A stretch of 64,000 nucleotides of DNA from Paenibacillus sp. NFR01 (GCF_900111565.1 NZ_FOIK01000001.1:1457309-1521308), one strand, 5' to 3'; shown: positions 49,977 through 58,529, counted from the first letter of the stretch. Notes: generated by a model from the letters alone, not told the origin. Translations and numbers: made by a program.

Positions 49977-50708
49977 CTAATCCACGAGCACGACTTCGTC
50001 CCCGAGCGAGATTTGCCCTGTTTGAACAACCGAGGCGTATACGCCGAACTTGAGGTTCATTTCCTTGTTGACGATTTTGAGCACAGCCGGATCTTTGCGG
50101 GTCGTCTCCGGGTCCATGGTCGTCATCACGCACCGTTCGCAGAATTCGTCCACCTGCAGCTCCACCTCCCCGATCCGCAGCCTGCGGCCGATCCAGTCGC
50201 CTTCGAACAAGGCCGGGTCCGACAGGGCGACGACAAAGTTGCCGCGAAACCGCCGCTGATCCACCTCATTCCCCCAAAGCTCCGCCAAACGGTTCAGACT
50301 GGCATCGGTCACGAGTAAAATGCTTGCGCCGTCCACCGATAACAGCTGAGGATGCTCGGGATGCGGGTCCTTCGGCTTCGACATCGTAATCGGCACCCGG
50401 CTTAACGTTTGGATCTCCGCGTGCAAGGATTCGTCCCATCCAAACATCCGCCCGTCCTCCGCCGTCACTTCGATCTTCCCGTCCATGTAGCGGGCATGAT
50501 AGGTCAGCATCTTCGGAATATTGCGGGCGGTAATATAACGCCACCAGCCTTCTTTGCTCTCATCGTAAAAAGTGCAAAACCGGTCGCCTTCCAGCCCGTA
50601 TGGTTCGATCCGGCATGTCTCCAGCCGCTCGCCTCCAAACGATTTGACCGGATACCGGTTGATTTCACGGATAACGCCGACACTTAACGTCACTGACTCT
50701 TCCCCCAT
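49977..50708 (-). CDS. MOSC domain-containing protein
   Basis: 243 residues with an N-terminal beta-barrel (MOSC_N, INRYPVKSFGGERLETCRIEPYGLEGDR) and a C-terminal MOSC domain (RFRGNFVVAL, QVDEFCERCVMTTMDPET). The conserved cysteine pair in FCERCVMTT is where such proteins bind the sulfur or molybdenum cofactor. Related mARC/YcbX proteins reduce N-hydroxylated compounds using Moco, so it may use cofactor made with the MoaB encoded elsewhere in the window. An in-frame GTG at 50693 with GGGGGAAG upstream is an alternative start. Confidence 0.88.
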   Translation of the reverse strand: MGEESVTLSVGVIREINRYPVKSFGGERLETCRIEPYGLEGDRFCTFYDESKEGWWRYITARNIPKMLTYHARYMDGKIEVTAEDGRMFGWDESLHAEIQTLSRVPITMSKPKDPHPEHPQLLSVDGASILLVTDASLNRLAELWGNEVDQRRFRGNFVVALSDPALFEGDWIGRRLRIGEVELQVDEFCERCVMTTMDPETTRKDPAVLKIVNKEMNLKFGVYASVVQTGQISLGDEVVLVD

Positions 50709-50765
50709 CTGTCCTCATCTTAAGCACAGATTTTATTGTAACCGATTCTGACCGGTTTGGTACCC

Positions 50766-51221
50766 TTACCTGATAATATATTGCCAATTCGGGGGAAGCT
50801 TGTAATCTTCCAAATGCTTATAATCGGTTGCCGTCACTTTGCCGAGATTGGAAATATGGAATGTCATGCGGTCTTTGCCCACGCTGTTATGCGGACCGAC
50901 ATACGGAATGACCGTTACCGTAACGTCAATGCCCGAGGGCTGGTATTTCACACGCTCCACCGAACTTCCGATAAACGGATCAAAGGTCGGAATGACCGTC
51001 AGCTTCTTGCTGTAATACTTGTCGATCTGTTGGCGGATGGCCGGACTAAGCAGCGTCAGGACAAGCCGGTTATTTTGCGCGGTTTTGTCCTCGTTATACC
51101 AACATCCACCTTGGGACGTCTTGATTCTCCCTCCTGCTGCCGCGGCGTCAGCTGTCCCCACGCTCCATACCAGCAGCACCGACAACACGATCAGAATCCA
51201 TGCTCCCCGCCGTTTGCGCAT
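50766..51221 (-). CDS. secreted DUF3888 family protein
   Basis: 151 residues. A signal peptide (MRKRRGAWILIVLSVLLVWSVGTADAAAAG) precedes a mature region with LVLTLLSPAIRQQIDKYYSK, VIPTFDPFIGSSVERVKYQ, and DRMTFHISNLGKVTATDYKHLEDYKLP, the recurring segments of DUF3888. Function unknown; the family is confined to Bacillales. The ATG follows a GGGGGAAGCG site. Stands alone between the MOSC gene and the divergent MarR operon. Confidence 0.85.
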   Translation of the reverse strand: MRKRRGAWILIVLSVLLVWSVGTADAAAAGGRIKTSQGGCWYNEDKTAQNNRLVLTLLSPAIRQQIDKYYSKKLTVIPTFDPFIGSSVERVKYQPSGIDVTVTVIPYVGPHNSVGKDRMTFHISNLGKVTATDYKHLEDYKLPPNWQYIIR

Positions 51222-51307
51222 ATACGCTTCCCCCCTGCTTTTTAATGGAATGGTATTTCTAGTATTTCCTGTGCCCCCGGGATGATGTGCCGGTTCGTTA
51301 AAAAAGA

Positions 51308-51355
51308 TTGACGAAAGGGCAACCGGTTACGTATTATTTAGGTAACTAGTTACCT
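51308..51355 (+). promoter_or_regulatory. marR promoter with perfect 16-bp operator
   Basis: TTGACG (51308-51313), an 18-base spacer and TATTAT (51332-51337) form a sigma-A promoter. AGGTAACTAGTTACCT at 51340-51355 is a perfect palindrome covering the start site, the expected place for MarR autorepression. Confidence 0.72.
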
Positions 51356-51380
51356 TTATAGGCCGAAAGGAGTTTTAGCT

Positions 51381-51857
51381 TTGGAAAAAGCAATGGGGAT
51401 GCCGGAACAGCAGGCGTTTATTCTCGGCGGAATGCTGACGCTGGCCAACCGGCTGCAGGTGCTCGGCGACAAACTGGATGAACACATGACGATGAAGCAG
51501 TGGCTGCTCATTGCGGTTATTCTGAAAAGCGGCTCTCCCGCTCCGGCATTAAGCGATCTGGCCGCCTTGTTCGGCAGCTCCCGGCAAAACGTGAAAAAGA
51601 TGCTTCAGCTGCTTGAAAACCGCGGATTTGTCGCGCTGGCCAAAGACCCGCAGGATGCCCGGGTGCTGCGCGTACGGCTGACGGAGCATTGCCACCGTTA
51701 TTTTTTGGCAAGACAAACGCTGGAGGAACACTTCATGGAGGCGCTGTTCAAGGATTTCGATGCAGAGCTTACCGGAGCACTGTACCGTGGATTGCACAAG
51801 CTTACCGGAAATGTCGCGCAGATGGAGCATGACAACCTGCCTGAAGGAGAGGAGTAA
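51381..51857 (+). CDS. MarR-family transcriptional regulator
   Basis: 158 residues from TTG at 51381, 8 bases after AAAGGAG. The winged helix reads LAALFGSSRQNVKKMLQLLENRGFVALAKDPQDARVLRVRLTEH, with flanking dimerisation helices. It probably binds the palindrome in its own promoter. It ends 4 bases before the DUF6544 gene, with which it forms a two-gene operon, so the ligand may relate to that product. Confidence 0.9.
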   Translation: MEKAMGMPEQQAFILGGMLTLANRLQVLGDKLDEHMTMKQWLLIAVILKSGSPAPALSDLAALFGSSRQNVKKMLQLLENRGFVALAKDPQDARVLRVRLTEHCHRYFLARQTLEEHFMEALFKDFDAELTGALYRGLHKLTGNVAQMEHDNLPEGEE

Positions 51858-51861
51858 TCCG

Positions 51862-52632
51862 ATGCTGATTCAGTTGAAAAAGGATTTCCGCAAGCTGGCC
51901 GAACCGCTTCACCGTTCGCAGGAGGCTGGCATGGATGTATTTACCGAAGCCGATTGGGCGCCGCTGCCTCCGCCGGTCCGCCGTTATTACGTAACCGCAG
52001 GTTTCACGGGGCAACCCAAAATGGCTTCCATGCAGGCGGTCTTCCGCAACGTGCCATTTATTCTGGCGCCGAAAAAAAACGTCCTGCGCATTGACTATAC
52101 CCAGGTCAACTCCGTCCGTCAGCCGGACCGGATCGCCTTGATCGATTCCAGGCTGTACGGCATTCCGTTTCAGGGACTCGATACGTACCTTGATGGCCGG
52201 GGCAGCATGCGGGGCGTGTTCGGCAAAATCTTCACGGTGCTGAACGAACAGGGCAATGCGCTGGATCAAGCCTGCCTGGTCACTTTTTTATCGGAAACGA
52301 TGCTGCTCCCCGCCGCCGCGCTGCAAAGCTATATCACCTGGGAACCCATCGACGATCTCCACGCCAAAGCGTCCATAACGTTTCACGGCATTTCGGCCTG
52401 CGGCATATTCTCCTTTGATCCGGACGGCACCTGCCGCTCTTTTTCGACGGATGACCGGATTGCCGTGGGCATGGACGGTACGCGACAGCAGGTTCGCTGG
52501 TCCGCGCAGATGGGAGATTATCAGCTTGCAGCCGGTATCCGGCAGCCGAAGCATTTGCAGGCGGTCTGGCATTACGGCAGCGGGGATGTTGTTTATTTTG
52601 ACGGACGGGACGTTCAGATTGAATATCGTTAG
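51862..52632 (+). CDS. DUF6544 family protein
   Basis: 256 residues from ATG at 51862, with GAGAGGAG upstream. The start of the domain, LPPPVRRYYVTAGFTGQPKM, and the middle and end segments (YGIPFQGLDTYLDGRGSMRGVFGKIFTV, ITFHGISACGIFSFDPDG, YFDGRDVQIEYR) match what I recall of DUF6544. The fold seems mostly beta; no membrane helix, no catalytic motif known. Its C-terminus overlaps the convergent GNAT gene by 4 bases. Second gene of the MarR operon. Confidence 0.8.
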   Translation: MLIQLKKDFRKLAEPLHRSQEAGMDVFTEADWAPLPPPVRRYYVTAGFTGQPKMASMQAVFRNVPFILAPKKNVLRIDYTQVNSVRQPDRIALIDSRLYGIPFQGLDTYLDGRGSMRGVFGKIFTVLNEQGNALDQACLVTFLSETMLLPAAALQSYITWEPIDDLHAKASITFHGISACGIFSFDPDGTCRSFSTDDRIAVGMDGTRQQVRWSAQMGDYQLAAGIRQPKHLQAVWHYGSGDVVYFDGRDVQIEYR

Positions 52633-53192
52633 TCGCACTGCCGGTTAGCGGACGCATAATCCGCCACATAACATAACCAGATCATATGCGGGGACTCCGG
52701 TCCCCAGAAATCCTCTGCAATTGTATAAGGCGTACCGAATTTGCGCAGCCAGCGCTTCTGCGCCCGTTTGTAGCCGCTGTCGAGGCAAAACCGCCCAATC
52801 CCTCTGGTGTGCAAGGCATCCGCCATCGCCCGGATGAGGCCCGACCCGATTCCCTGCCCTTGATGCTCCGGCAAAATATACAAGCTGCCAAGCTCCCCAA
52901 CTTCATCCAGCGCATGTCCGGTAATTTCGCGGATCTCCTGGCCGCAGGGGCCGAACGAAATCGTGCCTGCCACCTGCCCCTCCACTTTTGCCACCAGAAA
53001 AAACACATTTGCTTCAGCTTCGAGTGCCTGCCGGGCCAAGGCTGACTTTGCAGCAATTTCCTGCCGGCAGTCGGCGACCAGCTCGCTGATTCCTTCTTGG
53101 ATAAACGCATCGGTAATCGCCGCTTCGAACACGCGGTCCGCTCCCTGAAGATCATCTGGCGTAAATTCGGTTATGGTGTAGGAGGTGATCAT
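52629..53192 (-). CDS. GNAT-family N-acetyltransferase
   Basis: 187 residues from ATG at 53192, 8 bases after AAAGGAG; the open frame extends upstream but without a site. The acetyl-CoA binding motif A is clear: ELGSLYILPEHQGQGIGSGLIRAMADAL. The N-terminal beta strands and the C-terminal FCLDSGYKRAQKRWLRKFG complete the fold. The acceptor is unknown. It marks the edge of the GC-rich region; sequence to the right is AT-rich. Confidence 0.88.
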   Translation of the reverse strand: MITSYTITEFTPDDLQGADRVFEAAITDAFIQEGISELVADCRQEIAAKSALARQALEAEANVFFLVAKVEGQVAGTISFGPCGQEIREITGHALDEVGELGSLYILPEHQGQGIGSGLIRAMADALHTRGIGRFCLDSGYKRAQKRWLRKFGTPYTIAEDFWGPESPHMIWLCYVADYASANRQCD

Positions 53193-53496
53193 TGTGGGGT
53201 CTCCTTTGTTTTCAGCTGCACAGGAATATCTCTGCTTGAGAGTAATTTCCATTCCACTCAGATTTATAATACGTGACCTCTTGTTTTTCTTTGAAATGAG
53301 GTATTTGTTCATAGATATACTGAGGTATTCAACATTCATTTTTCAGTCTTATTTCTTGATCTTTCTCATATCTATCGAGAAATTCCCAATATTCAATAAA
53401 CAATCATCTTCATGTATAAACTCCATCCACCCATCTACAATCATACGGAAGTTACTCTCATTGGCTGACTTACTCTTTATCATTAAAATGTAAAGC
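53193..53496. other. AT-rich intergenic stretch
   Basis: 304 bases of markedly lower GC than the flanks. The only open frame here (plus strand) lacks a ribosome binding site and is almost all Ile, Phe and Leu, so I do not call it. Nothing else is recognisable. Confidence 0.5.
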
Positions 53497-53820
53497 TTAG
53501 ATTACATTTGGGTTGTTGGCCGAAAATAAATTAATGTATGGAAACTCCACAGACTCAAATTTGAAGTAAACTTGGTCATCTCCCCAATCTTCCCAACCAA
53601 CTGTTTCAGAGTGCGGAACAACTGAAACATAATACCGCAAATCATATCGTTTAATCCGCTGTTTTATATAACTTAAAACGTCATGTAGGTTGTTTGAGTC
53701 AACAGTCAATTTATTACTACCATTAAAAAGTTTCTTTCGAAGCGATGACGAAATACTCATTTCATATACAATATCAACCAGATATTTCTTATGGAGTTTC
53801 TTTCTAACTCTCTTTTTCAT
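53497..53820 (-). CDS. hypothetical basic protein on AT-rich DNA
   Basis: 107 residues from ATG at 53820, 7 bases after GAGGAG. It begins MKKRVRKKLHKKYLVDIVYEM, then SLRKKLFNGSNKLTVDSNNLHDVLSYIKQRIKRYDLRYYVSV, and ends in a more acidic EDWGDDQVYFKFESVEFP. The K/R-rich start recalls small proteins found near toxin or ribosome-binding genes, but I cannot name a family. Codon use is AT-rich, unlike the neighbours, which suggests transfer. Confidence 0.62.
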   Translation of the reverse strand: MKKRVRKKLHKKYLVDIVYEMSISSSLRKKLFNGSNKLTVDSNNLHDVLSYIKQRIKRYDLRYYVSVVPHSETVGWEDWGDDQVYFKFESVEFPYINLFSANNPNVI

Positions 53821-53953
53821 TCCATTTCTCCTCAACAAACGCAAAAATGATGTAAATCTTCGCCCACTTCTAACACCATATCAGACCCACAATCCTTCTT
53901 TAAACAACTAATTAATTGCACGAGCATTCCGCTCCAGTCGAAATTTTTACTTT

Positions 53954-54409
53954 TTATTTATTCCCGAGCTCTTCCGCCAACCCGACTAGCAGTCCTTCGG
54001 TTCCACGAATATAGCAGAGTCGGTACGAGTTCTCGTACTGAACCACCTCCCCAACGAGCTGAGCCCCATGCTTAGTGATGAGTCTGGATACCATTTCGTC
54101 AATGTCTTTAACGGCGAACATCACGCGCAGATAGCCGAGCGCGTTTACCGGAGCAGTCCGGTGATCTGATATCGTAGGCGGATCAACAAACTGCGAAAGT
54201 TCTAGCCGGCTGTGGCCATCCGGGGTAACCATCATCGCAATTTCTACGTACTGAGAACTCAGTCCGGTTACGCGCCCTGCCCATTCACCTTCGACAGTGG
54301 CCCGCCCTTCGAGCTTTAGGCCAATCTCCTCAAAAAAAACGATTGCGTTATCAAGGGATTCTACAACGATGCCCACATTGTCCATTCTTAGTAATTTGTT
54401 TTCGGCCAT
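53954..54409 (-). CDS. VOC-family (glyoxalase/dioxygenase-like) protein
   Basis: 151 residues with two betaalphabetabetabeta modules: MDNVGIVVESLDNAIVFFEEIGLKLEGRA and LRVMFAVKDIDEMVSRLITKHGAQLVGEVVQYENSYRLCYIRGTEGLLVGLAEEL. The second part carries the metal-ligand glutamate of the fold (ENSYR or EGLLV positions are candidates). Such proteins range from glyoxalases to antibiotic-resistance thiol transferases. The specific reaction cannot be told. ATG follows AAGGAG. Confidence 0.85.
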   Translation of the reverse strand: MAENKLLRMDNVGIVVESLDNAIVFFEEIGLKLEGRATVEGEWAGRVTGLSSQYVEIAMMVTPDGHSRLELSQFVDPPTISDHRTAPVNALGYLRVMFAVKDIDEMVSRLITKHGAQLVGEVVQYENSYRLCYIRGTEGLLVGLAEELGNK

Positions 54410-54517
54410 AATTTTTATCTCCTTATTTGTACTTTATATTTTTACAATTCGGAGTTTCGATATGATCTCCTGCTTATTCCGAAGTACCAAAAATGGGTCC
54501 GCTTGATAATATGATTA

Positions 54518-54533
54518 GTATGAAATATCATAC
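54518..54533. promoter_or_regulatory. near-perfect palindrome upstream of the AbrB-UbiB pair
   Basis: GTATGAAATATCATAC is a 16-bp inverted repeat with one mismatched pair, 34 bases before the abrB-like start. It could be an operator of that gene or of another regulator. Confidence 0.45.
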
Positions 54534-54566
54534 GATTATACGCATAGTTTATCAAAGGAGAGATCG

Positions 54567-54905
54567 ATGATGCATCAAAAAAAAGAAAGCAGCCATGGAT
54601 TCGGGCATGGCAAAGTGCTGGGAACAACCTCAATGGGCGAAAGAGGACAAATCGTGATTCCCAGAGAAGCCAGGGAAGAACTTGATATCAAGCCGGGCGA
54701 GAAATTCATCGTTTTCGGGAATAAGCGCAAGGGAGCCGTAATCCTGGTCAAAGCAGAAATGTTCAACCGGTTTGCGGATTTCTTTATGAGCGCTTCGAAA
54801 AAGTTTGAAAGCATGGCCCAAGCCATTTTTGATAAAAGCAGCCCTGTTTCTGAAGAGGATGAGAATGAACCCGAGGTAAAACCTGCGGTAGCTGAAAAAG
54901 AATGA
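54567..54905 (+). CDS. AbrB/MazE/SpoVT-type DNA-binding protein
   Basis: 112 residues. The swapped-hairpin AbrB domain is at about 18-60: LGTTSMGERGQIVIPREAREELDIKPGEKFIVFGNKRKGAVILV. An acidic tail follows (EEDENEPEVKPAVAEKE). ATG follows AAAGGAGAG. Its stop overlaps the start of the UbiB gene by 4 bases (ATGA), so the two proteins are made together, and the pair seems a conserved unit in Firmicutes. No toxin gene partner is present, so MazE-type antitoxin function is unlikely. Confidence 0.88.
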   Translation: MMHQKKESSHGFGHGKVLGTTSMGERGQIVIPREAREELDIKPGEKFIVFGNKRKGAVILVKAEMFNRFADFFMSASKKFESMAQAIFDKSSPVSEEDENEPEVKPAVAEKE

Positions 54906-56617
54906 GCGAATTCCTCCAACTCATGAAGGATGTCCGCTTCAGAAGAACCATGCGCATGATTTTTAAGTTCGCCTGGAATCTCTGGTGGCTGGGCAGGCAA
55001 AAGTATTTTATTCCGGAACGGCGCCTTGCAGCGAAACGAAAAGCATTATACCGAAAACTGGCAGCGTATTTTACGCAGACCGCAATGGATATGGGCGGAT
55101 TAATCATCAAACTTGGTCAGCACGTCAGTGCGCAGGTGGATGTTTTGCCGAAGGAAGTCATCGATGAATTATCAAAGCTGCAGGACTCCGTAGCTCCGGT
55201 GGATTTTTCCGATATTCAACATAAGGTTGAAAGTGAACTCGGAGCATCCATTCACGAGATTTTTGCCGAGTTTGGTACAACGCCTATCGCAGCGGCTTCT
55301 TTAGGACAGGTACATCGGGCGACATTGCCGACAGGAGAAGAAGTCGCGGTGAAAGTGATGCGTCCCGGGGTCGAAGCCATCATTGAAATTGACTGGAAAT
55401 CCATTCAAGTTGCGATTTCATTATTAAAGCGCCGGACTCAAATTGCAGCTTTCATGGACCTCGATGCAATGTATGATGAGTTTTATGACACCGTTATGGA
55501 CGAGCTTGATTATCAAAAAGAGGGACAAAACGCAGAACAGTTTCAGCTGCAGTTTATCCACCGGGAGGATATCGTTGTTCCAGGCATTCATTGGCCCTAT
55601 ACCACTTCAAAGGTGTTAACCATGGAGTTTCTGGAGGGCGTCAAAATCAACAATTTTGCCCAGCTTGACGCCTGGGGTGTGGATCGGACAAATTTAGCGA
55701 AGTCATTGCTGGAAATATTCATCGAACAGATTCTTTTAGAAGGTTTCTTTCACGCGGACCCCCATCCGGGAAATGTTCTCGTGCAGCCTGACGGCACCAT
55801 CGCCTTAATCGATTTTGGAATGGTCGGACGCATTGCAGAGGATATGAAAGCGCAAATGATCGCGCTTGTCATGGCTGTGTATTTAAAAGATGCCCACGGC
55901 GCAATCGATGCCCTGAATCGTTTGAAATTTTTAAGACGGAATGCAGATTTAGAGGTGTTTGCTAGGAATCTTACGTTATTGTTTGAACAAATCAACGGCG
56001 ATACGTTTGACCTGGACTTTGTGACGTCAGGCGACAATGTTGAAGAGTTACGGGATTTTCTCTATTCCCAGCCCTTTCAGCTACCGGCAAACACAACATT
56101 TTTGGGAAAGGCACTGGGTACGGTTTATGGCCTTTGTTTAGGCTTGGACCCTGAATTTGATTTGATCCGGACCGCTAAGCCTTATGTCGAAGAGGTAATG
56201 CGCGGCGATCTGCGGGGAAGCGCCATTTCCAAAGTGGTCAATGAAGGCAAAAACCTTCTGAAAGGAATCATCCCTACGACAAAGAAATTCATTTCTGCAG
56301 TCGATAAAATGGATAGCGGAAATCTACGGGTAAAGTTATCGAGTTCCTTTGAGAAAAAACTGATCACTACGCAAAACAAAAATACACAGCGGATCATTGC
56401 GACCATCATTGGCGCGGTATTTTTTCTGACGGCTGCAAACCTGTGGAATGAAGTGAATCACATCGTTTCTTATGTGTTCGGCGTTTTGGGGCTGCTCATC
56501 ATGCTCGGCCAGCTCAGAACGCGGGGAAACCGCCGTGAAGTAAGACATGCAAGGCAGATGCAGGCCATGCGTGAACAGAGTAAATTGGAGAAGTCGAAGT
56601 TTAAATCCCGTAAATAA
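54902..56617 (+). CDS. ABC1/AarF/UbiB-family atypical kinase
   Basis: 571 residues. The UbiB-type kinase-like fold shows the KxGQ motif (GGLIIKLGQHVSAQ), the A-rich loop AAASLGQVHRA, VAVKVMRPG with the catalytic lysine, FHADPHPGNVLV and IALIDFGMVG. Two hydrophobic helices close to the C-terminus (ATIIGAVFFLTAANLW, VSYVFGVLGLLIMLGQL) anchor it. In other bacteria the family supports quinone biosynthesis; here menaquinone is the likely context. Its codon use is AT-richer than most of the window. Coupled to the AbrB-like gene upstream. Confidence 0.92.
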   Translation: MSEFLQLMKDVRFRRTMRMIFKFAWNLWWLGRQKYFIPERRLAAKRKALYRKLAAYFTQTAMDMGGLIIKLGQHVSAQVDVLPKEVIDELSKLQDSVAPVDFSDIQHKVESELGASIHEIFAEFGTTPIAAASLGQVHRATLPTGEEVAVKVMRPGVEAIIEIDWKSIQVAISLLKRRTQIAAFMDLDAMYDEFYDTVMDELDYQKEGQNAEQFQLQFIHREDIVVPGIHWPYTTSKVLTMEFLEGVKINNFAQLDAWGVDRTNLAKSLLEIFIEQILLEGFFHADPHPGNVLVQPDGTIALIDFGMVGRIAEDMKAQMIALVMAVYLKDAHGAIDALNRLKFLRRNADLEVFARNLTLLFEQINGDTFDLDFVTSGDNVEELRDFLYSQPFQLPANTTFLGKALGTVYGLCLGLDPEFDLIRTAKPYVEEVMRGDLRGSAISKVVNEGKNLLKGIIPTTKKFISAVDKMDSGNLRVKLSSSFEKKLITTQNKNTQRIIATIIGAVFFLTAANLWNEVNHIVSYVFGVLGLLIMLGQLRTRGNRREVRHARQMQAMREQSKLEKSKFKSRK

Positions 56618-56623
56618 CGGCAT

Positions 56624-56659
56624 GGAGAAGGAGGAGGCTAACCGCCCTCTCCTTTTTTT
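56624..56659 (+). terminator. terminator after the UbiB gene
   Basis: GGAGAAGGAGG pairs partly with GCCCTCTCC and is followed by seven T residues, 7 bases after the stop. Confidence 0.75.
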
Positions 56660-56735
56660 CATGGTAGAAAAAATCAAAACGCCGCAAGCCCTCTCTTATA
56701 TGCTGATGAATATCCCCCTTACAGGAGTTGAGTTC

Positions 56736-57290
56736 ATGGTTGAGGTACGCATCGAATCCAAACCCGCCTTTACGGTCATCGGCCGCAACATTTGGGTCTC
56801 GCAAAATAATGAACTGTTCGGACAGTTCTGGGAAACATGCCGCGCAGACGGCTTATTGGAGCAGTTCAGGGCGATTCATGCCTTGCATCCGCAGAGCGTA
56901 ACCGGCAGTCATGCCATTGGCGTGTCACGGGTCGAGAAAAACCCGGATGACCGCAGCTTCTATTTCTACATCGCTACCGAAAGCGAAACAATTCCCGCAG
57001 ACTTGGAAAACGAATTGGAGCGCTTTACGGTGCCCGCCGCCGATTGGGCTATCTTCCGCAATTGCGGCGAGATCCCGGAAGCTTTGATTCAGGCGGAGAT
57101 GTACGCCTTCGGGCAGTGGCTGCCCGGTTCGCCTTATGTGCATGCCCCGCTGCCGGAGATCGAAGCGTATCCGCCGGGTGATGGCACTACGTCCGGAACG
57201 TTGTGCGAGTTTTGGTTGCCGGTTGTCCATAAGCATAGTATAACGGAGGCACACCCTTCCGATGAGGTGCATTCCCATGAATTATTATGA
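56736..57290 (+). CDS. GyrI-like effector-binding domain protein
   Basis: 184 residues from ATG at 56736, 9 bases after AGGAG; the open frame starting at 56547 runs through the upstream terminator. The GyrI-like/AraC effector-binding fold reads VRIESKPAFTVIGRNIWVSQN, FYFYIATESETIPADLENELERFTVPAADWAIFRNCG, GTLCEFWLPVV. It ends with an HTSEAH-type His-rich tail. Stand-alone GyrI proteins bind small molecules. Its last 14 bases overlap the AraC gene, which carries a similar C-terminal domain, so the two arose by local duplication or work together. Confidence 0.85.
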   Translation: MVEVRIESKPAFTVIGRNIWVSQNNELFGQFWETCRADGLLEQFRAIHALHPQSVTGSHAIGVSRVEKNPDDRSFYFYIATESETIPADLENELERFTVPAADWAIFRNCGEIPEALIQAEMYAFGQWLPGSPYVHAPLPEIEAYPPGDGTTSGTLCEFWLPVVHKHSITEAHPSDEVHSHELL

Positions 57291-58128
57291 GCGAATCCAG
57301 CAATCCATTGACTATATTGAGCGGCATCTCCGGGATGAAGCCTTACAAATCCGGGATATTGCCGGGCAGGCGTTTTTTTCGTTGACGCATTTTTACCGGA
57401 TTTTTCAGGCGATGACCGGTGTGACGGTAAAAGAATATATTCGCAAACGCAGGCTGAGCGAGGCCGCAAGCGAGCTGTTGACTACCGGGAACCGAATTAT
57501 CGACATTGCCTTTGACTACGGTTTCGATTCCCAGGAAAGCTTCACCCGTGCATGCTCACGCCAATTCGGTGCCACCCCCGGCGATATCCGCAGGCGTACA
57601 CGCTATATCCCGTTGTTTGAAAAAGCTGACCTCCTGTGCTCGCGCATCGATCCCGCGGATGACTCGCTCCTGCCGCCCCGGATCGTACTTGACCGAACAT
57701 TCCATGTCACCGGTATCGCACAGACAGTCAAGCCCGGATCGCCGGCTATTGCTGAACTGTGGTCGGCGTTTCATGCGTGCAAAGGCGGGATAAGCATACC
57801 TCTTCAGCCCGACGTATGGCTGGGCATCTGCGAATATATGCCGGAGCTGACGGATGAAGATGCATTTACATACTTAACCTGCATGGAGACGACGGAGCAT
57901 GCCCCGATCCCGGCAGGAATGATTTCCGCAACCATCCCCAGTGCCAAATATGCGGTGTTTACCCACCAAGGTTCGATCAGTAAGCTCAAGCATACTTACG
58001 CCCACATCTACGGCACCTGGCTTCCGCGATCCGGCTATGAGCTGGCGGAGCAGGATACGATTGAAGTGTACGGCACTCACTCTGACGCTCCGGAGCCGGC
58101 GTTTGATATTTATTTGCCGGTGTTGTAG
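57277..58128 (+). CDS. AraC-family regulator with GyrI-like C-terminal domain
   Basis: 283 residues from ATG at 57277, 7 bases after GAGGTG. Two helix-turn-helix units are at the N-terminus: LQIRDIAGQAFFSLTHFYRIFQAMTGVTVKEYIRKRRLSEAA and NRIIDIAFDYGFDSQESFTRACSRQFGATPGDIRR. Residues 125-283 form an effector-binding domain (IVLDRTFHVTGIAQTV, IPAGMISATIPSAKYAVFTHQGSI, FDIYLPVL). This order is that of BmrR/MarA-like multi-ligand sensors. It overlaps the GyrI-like gene by 14 bases. Confidence 0.9.
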   Translation: MNYYERIQQSIDYIERHLRDEALQIRDIAGQAFFSLTHFYRIFQAMTGVTVKEYIRKRRLSEAASELLTTGNRIIDIAFDYGFDSQESFTRACSRQFGATPGDIRRRTRYIPLFEKADLLCSRIDPADDSLLPPRIVLDRTFHVTGIAQTVKPGSPAIAELWSAFHACKGGISIPLQPDVWLGICEYMPELTDEDAFTYLTCMETTEHAPIPAGMISATIPSAKYAVFTHQGSISKLKHTYAHIYGTWLPRSGYELAEQDTIEVYGTHSDAPEPAFDIYLPVL

Positions 58129-58148
58129 GTAAAGGCTTATAAACGTGA

Positions 58149-58499
58149 TCCGAACCCGGCTACAGTCCTGGCGAGCAAATAGGCGTGAAAGACGCAGGGC
58201 TGCTCGACTCGGCAGTCTCTCGGCCCCAATCCTCCGCTTTTGGAGATGAGGCTTACCCTACTATTTTTGAAAAAGCAGCCGCATTGTTTGAATCGTTAGG
58301 CCAAAACCATCCATTTTACAATGCGAATAAGCGGACTGCGTTTACGGCGCTTGTTCTTTTCTTAAAGTTCAATGATTTAAGCTTTGAGATGGATGCGAAA
58401 AAAGCTGCAGATTTTACGGTAGATATGGTTAATCATAAATTTGAATTTACACAACTAGCCTATATTATTGAGGTACATTGTGTCTCGGACAAGGCATAA
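58149..58499 (+). pseudogene. Doc/Fic-type death-on-curing toxin, N-terminally truncated
   Basis: The frame has no start: an in-frame TGA lies at 58146. Reading on, YSPGEQIGVKDAGLLDSAVSRPQSSAFGDEAYPTIFEKAAALFESLGQNHPFYNANKRTAFTAL is the conserved Doc core, including the Fic-like HPFYNANKRT motif. About 20 N-terminal residues are missing, and only a GTG at 58185 without a ribosome binding site could start a product. No Phd/antitoxin gene is adjacent. It looks like the relic of a toxin-antitoxin module; partial activity cannot be excluded. Confidence 0.75.
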
Positions 58500-58502
58500 A
58501 TC

Positions 58503-58529
58503 AAAAGCGACCTTTAGGGGTCGCTTTTT
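58503..58529 (+). terminator. terminator after the Doc relic
   Basis: AAAAGCGACC pairs with GGTCGCTTTTT over a short loop. Confidence 0.85.

Noticed and set aside
53185-53493. Plus-strand open frame in AT-rich DNA
   Set aside because: No ribosome binding site, biased to Ile/Phe/Leu as expected from AT-rich noncoding DNA, and overlaps the GNAT start.
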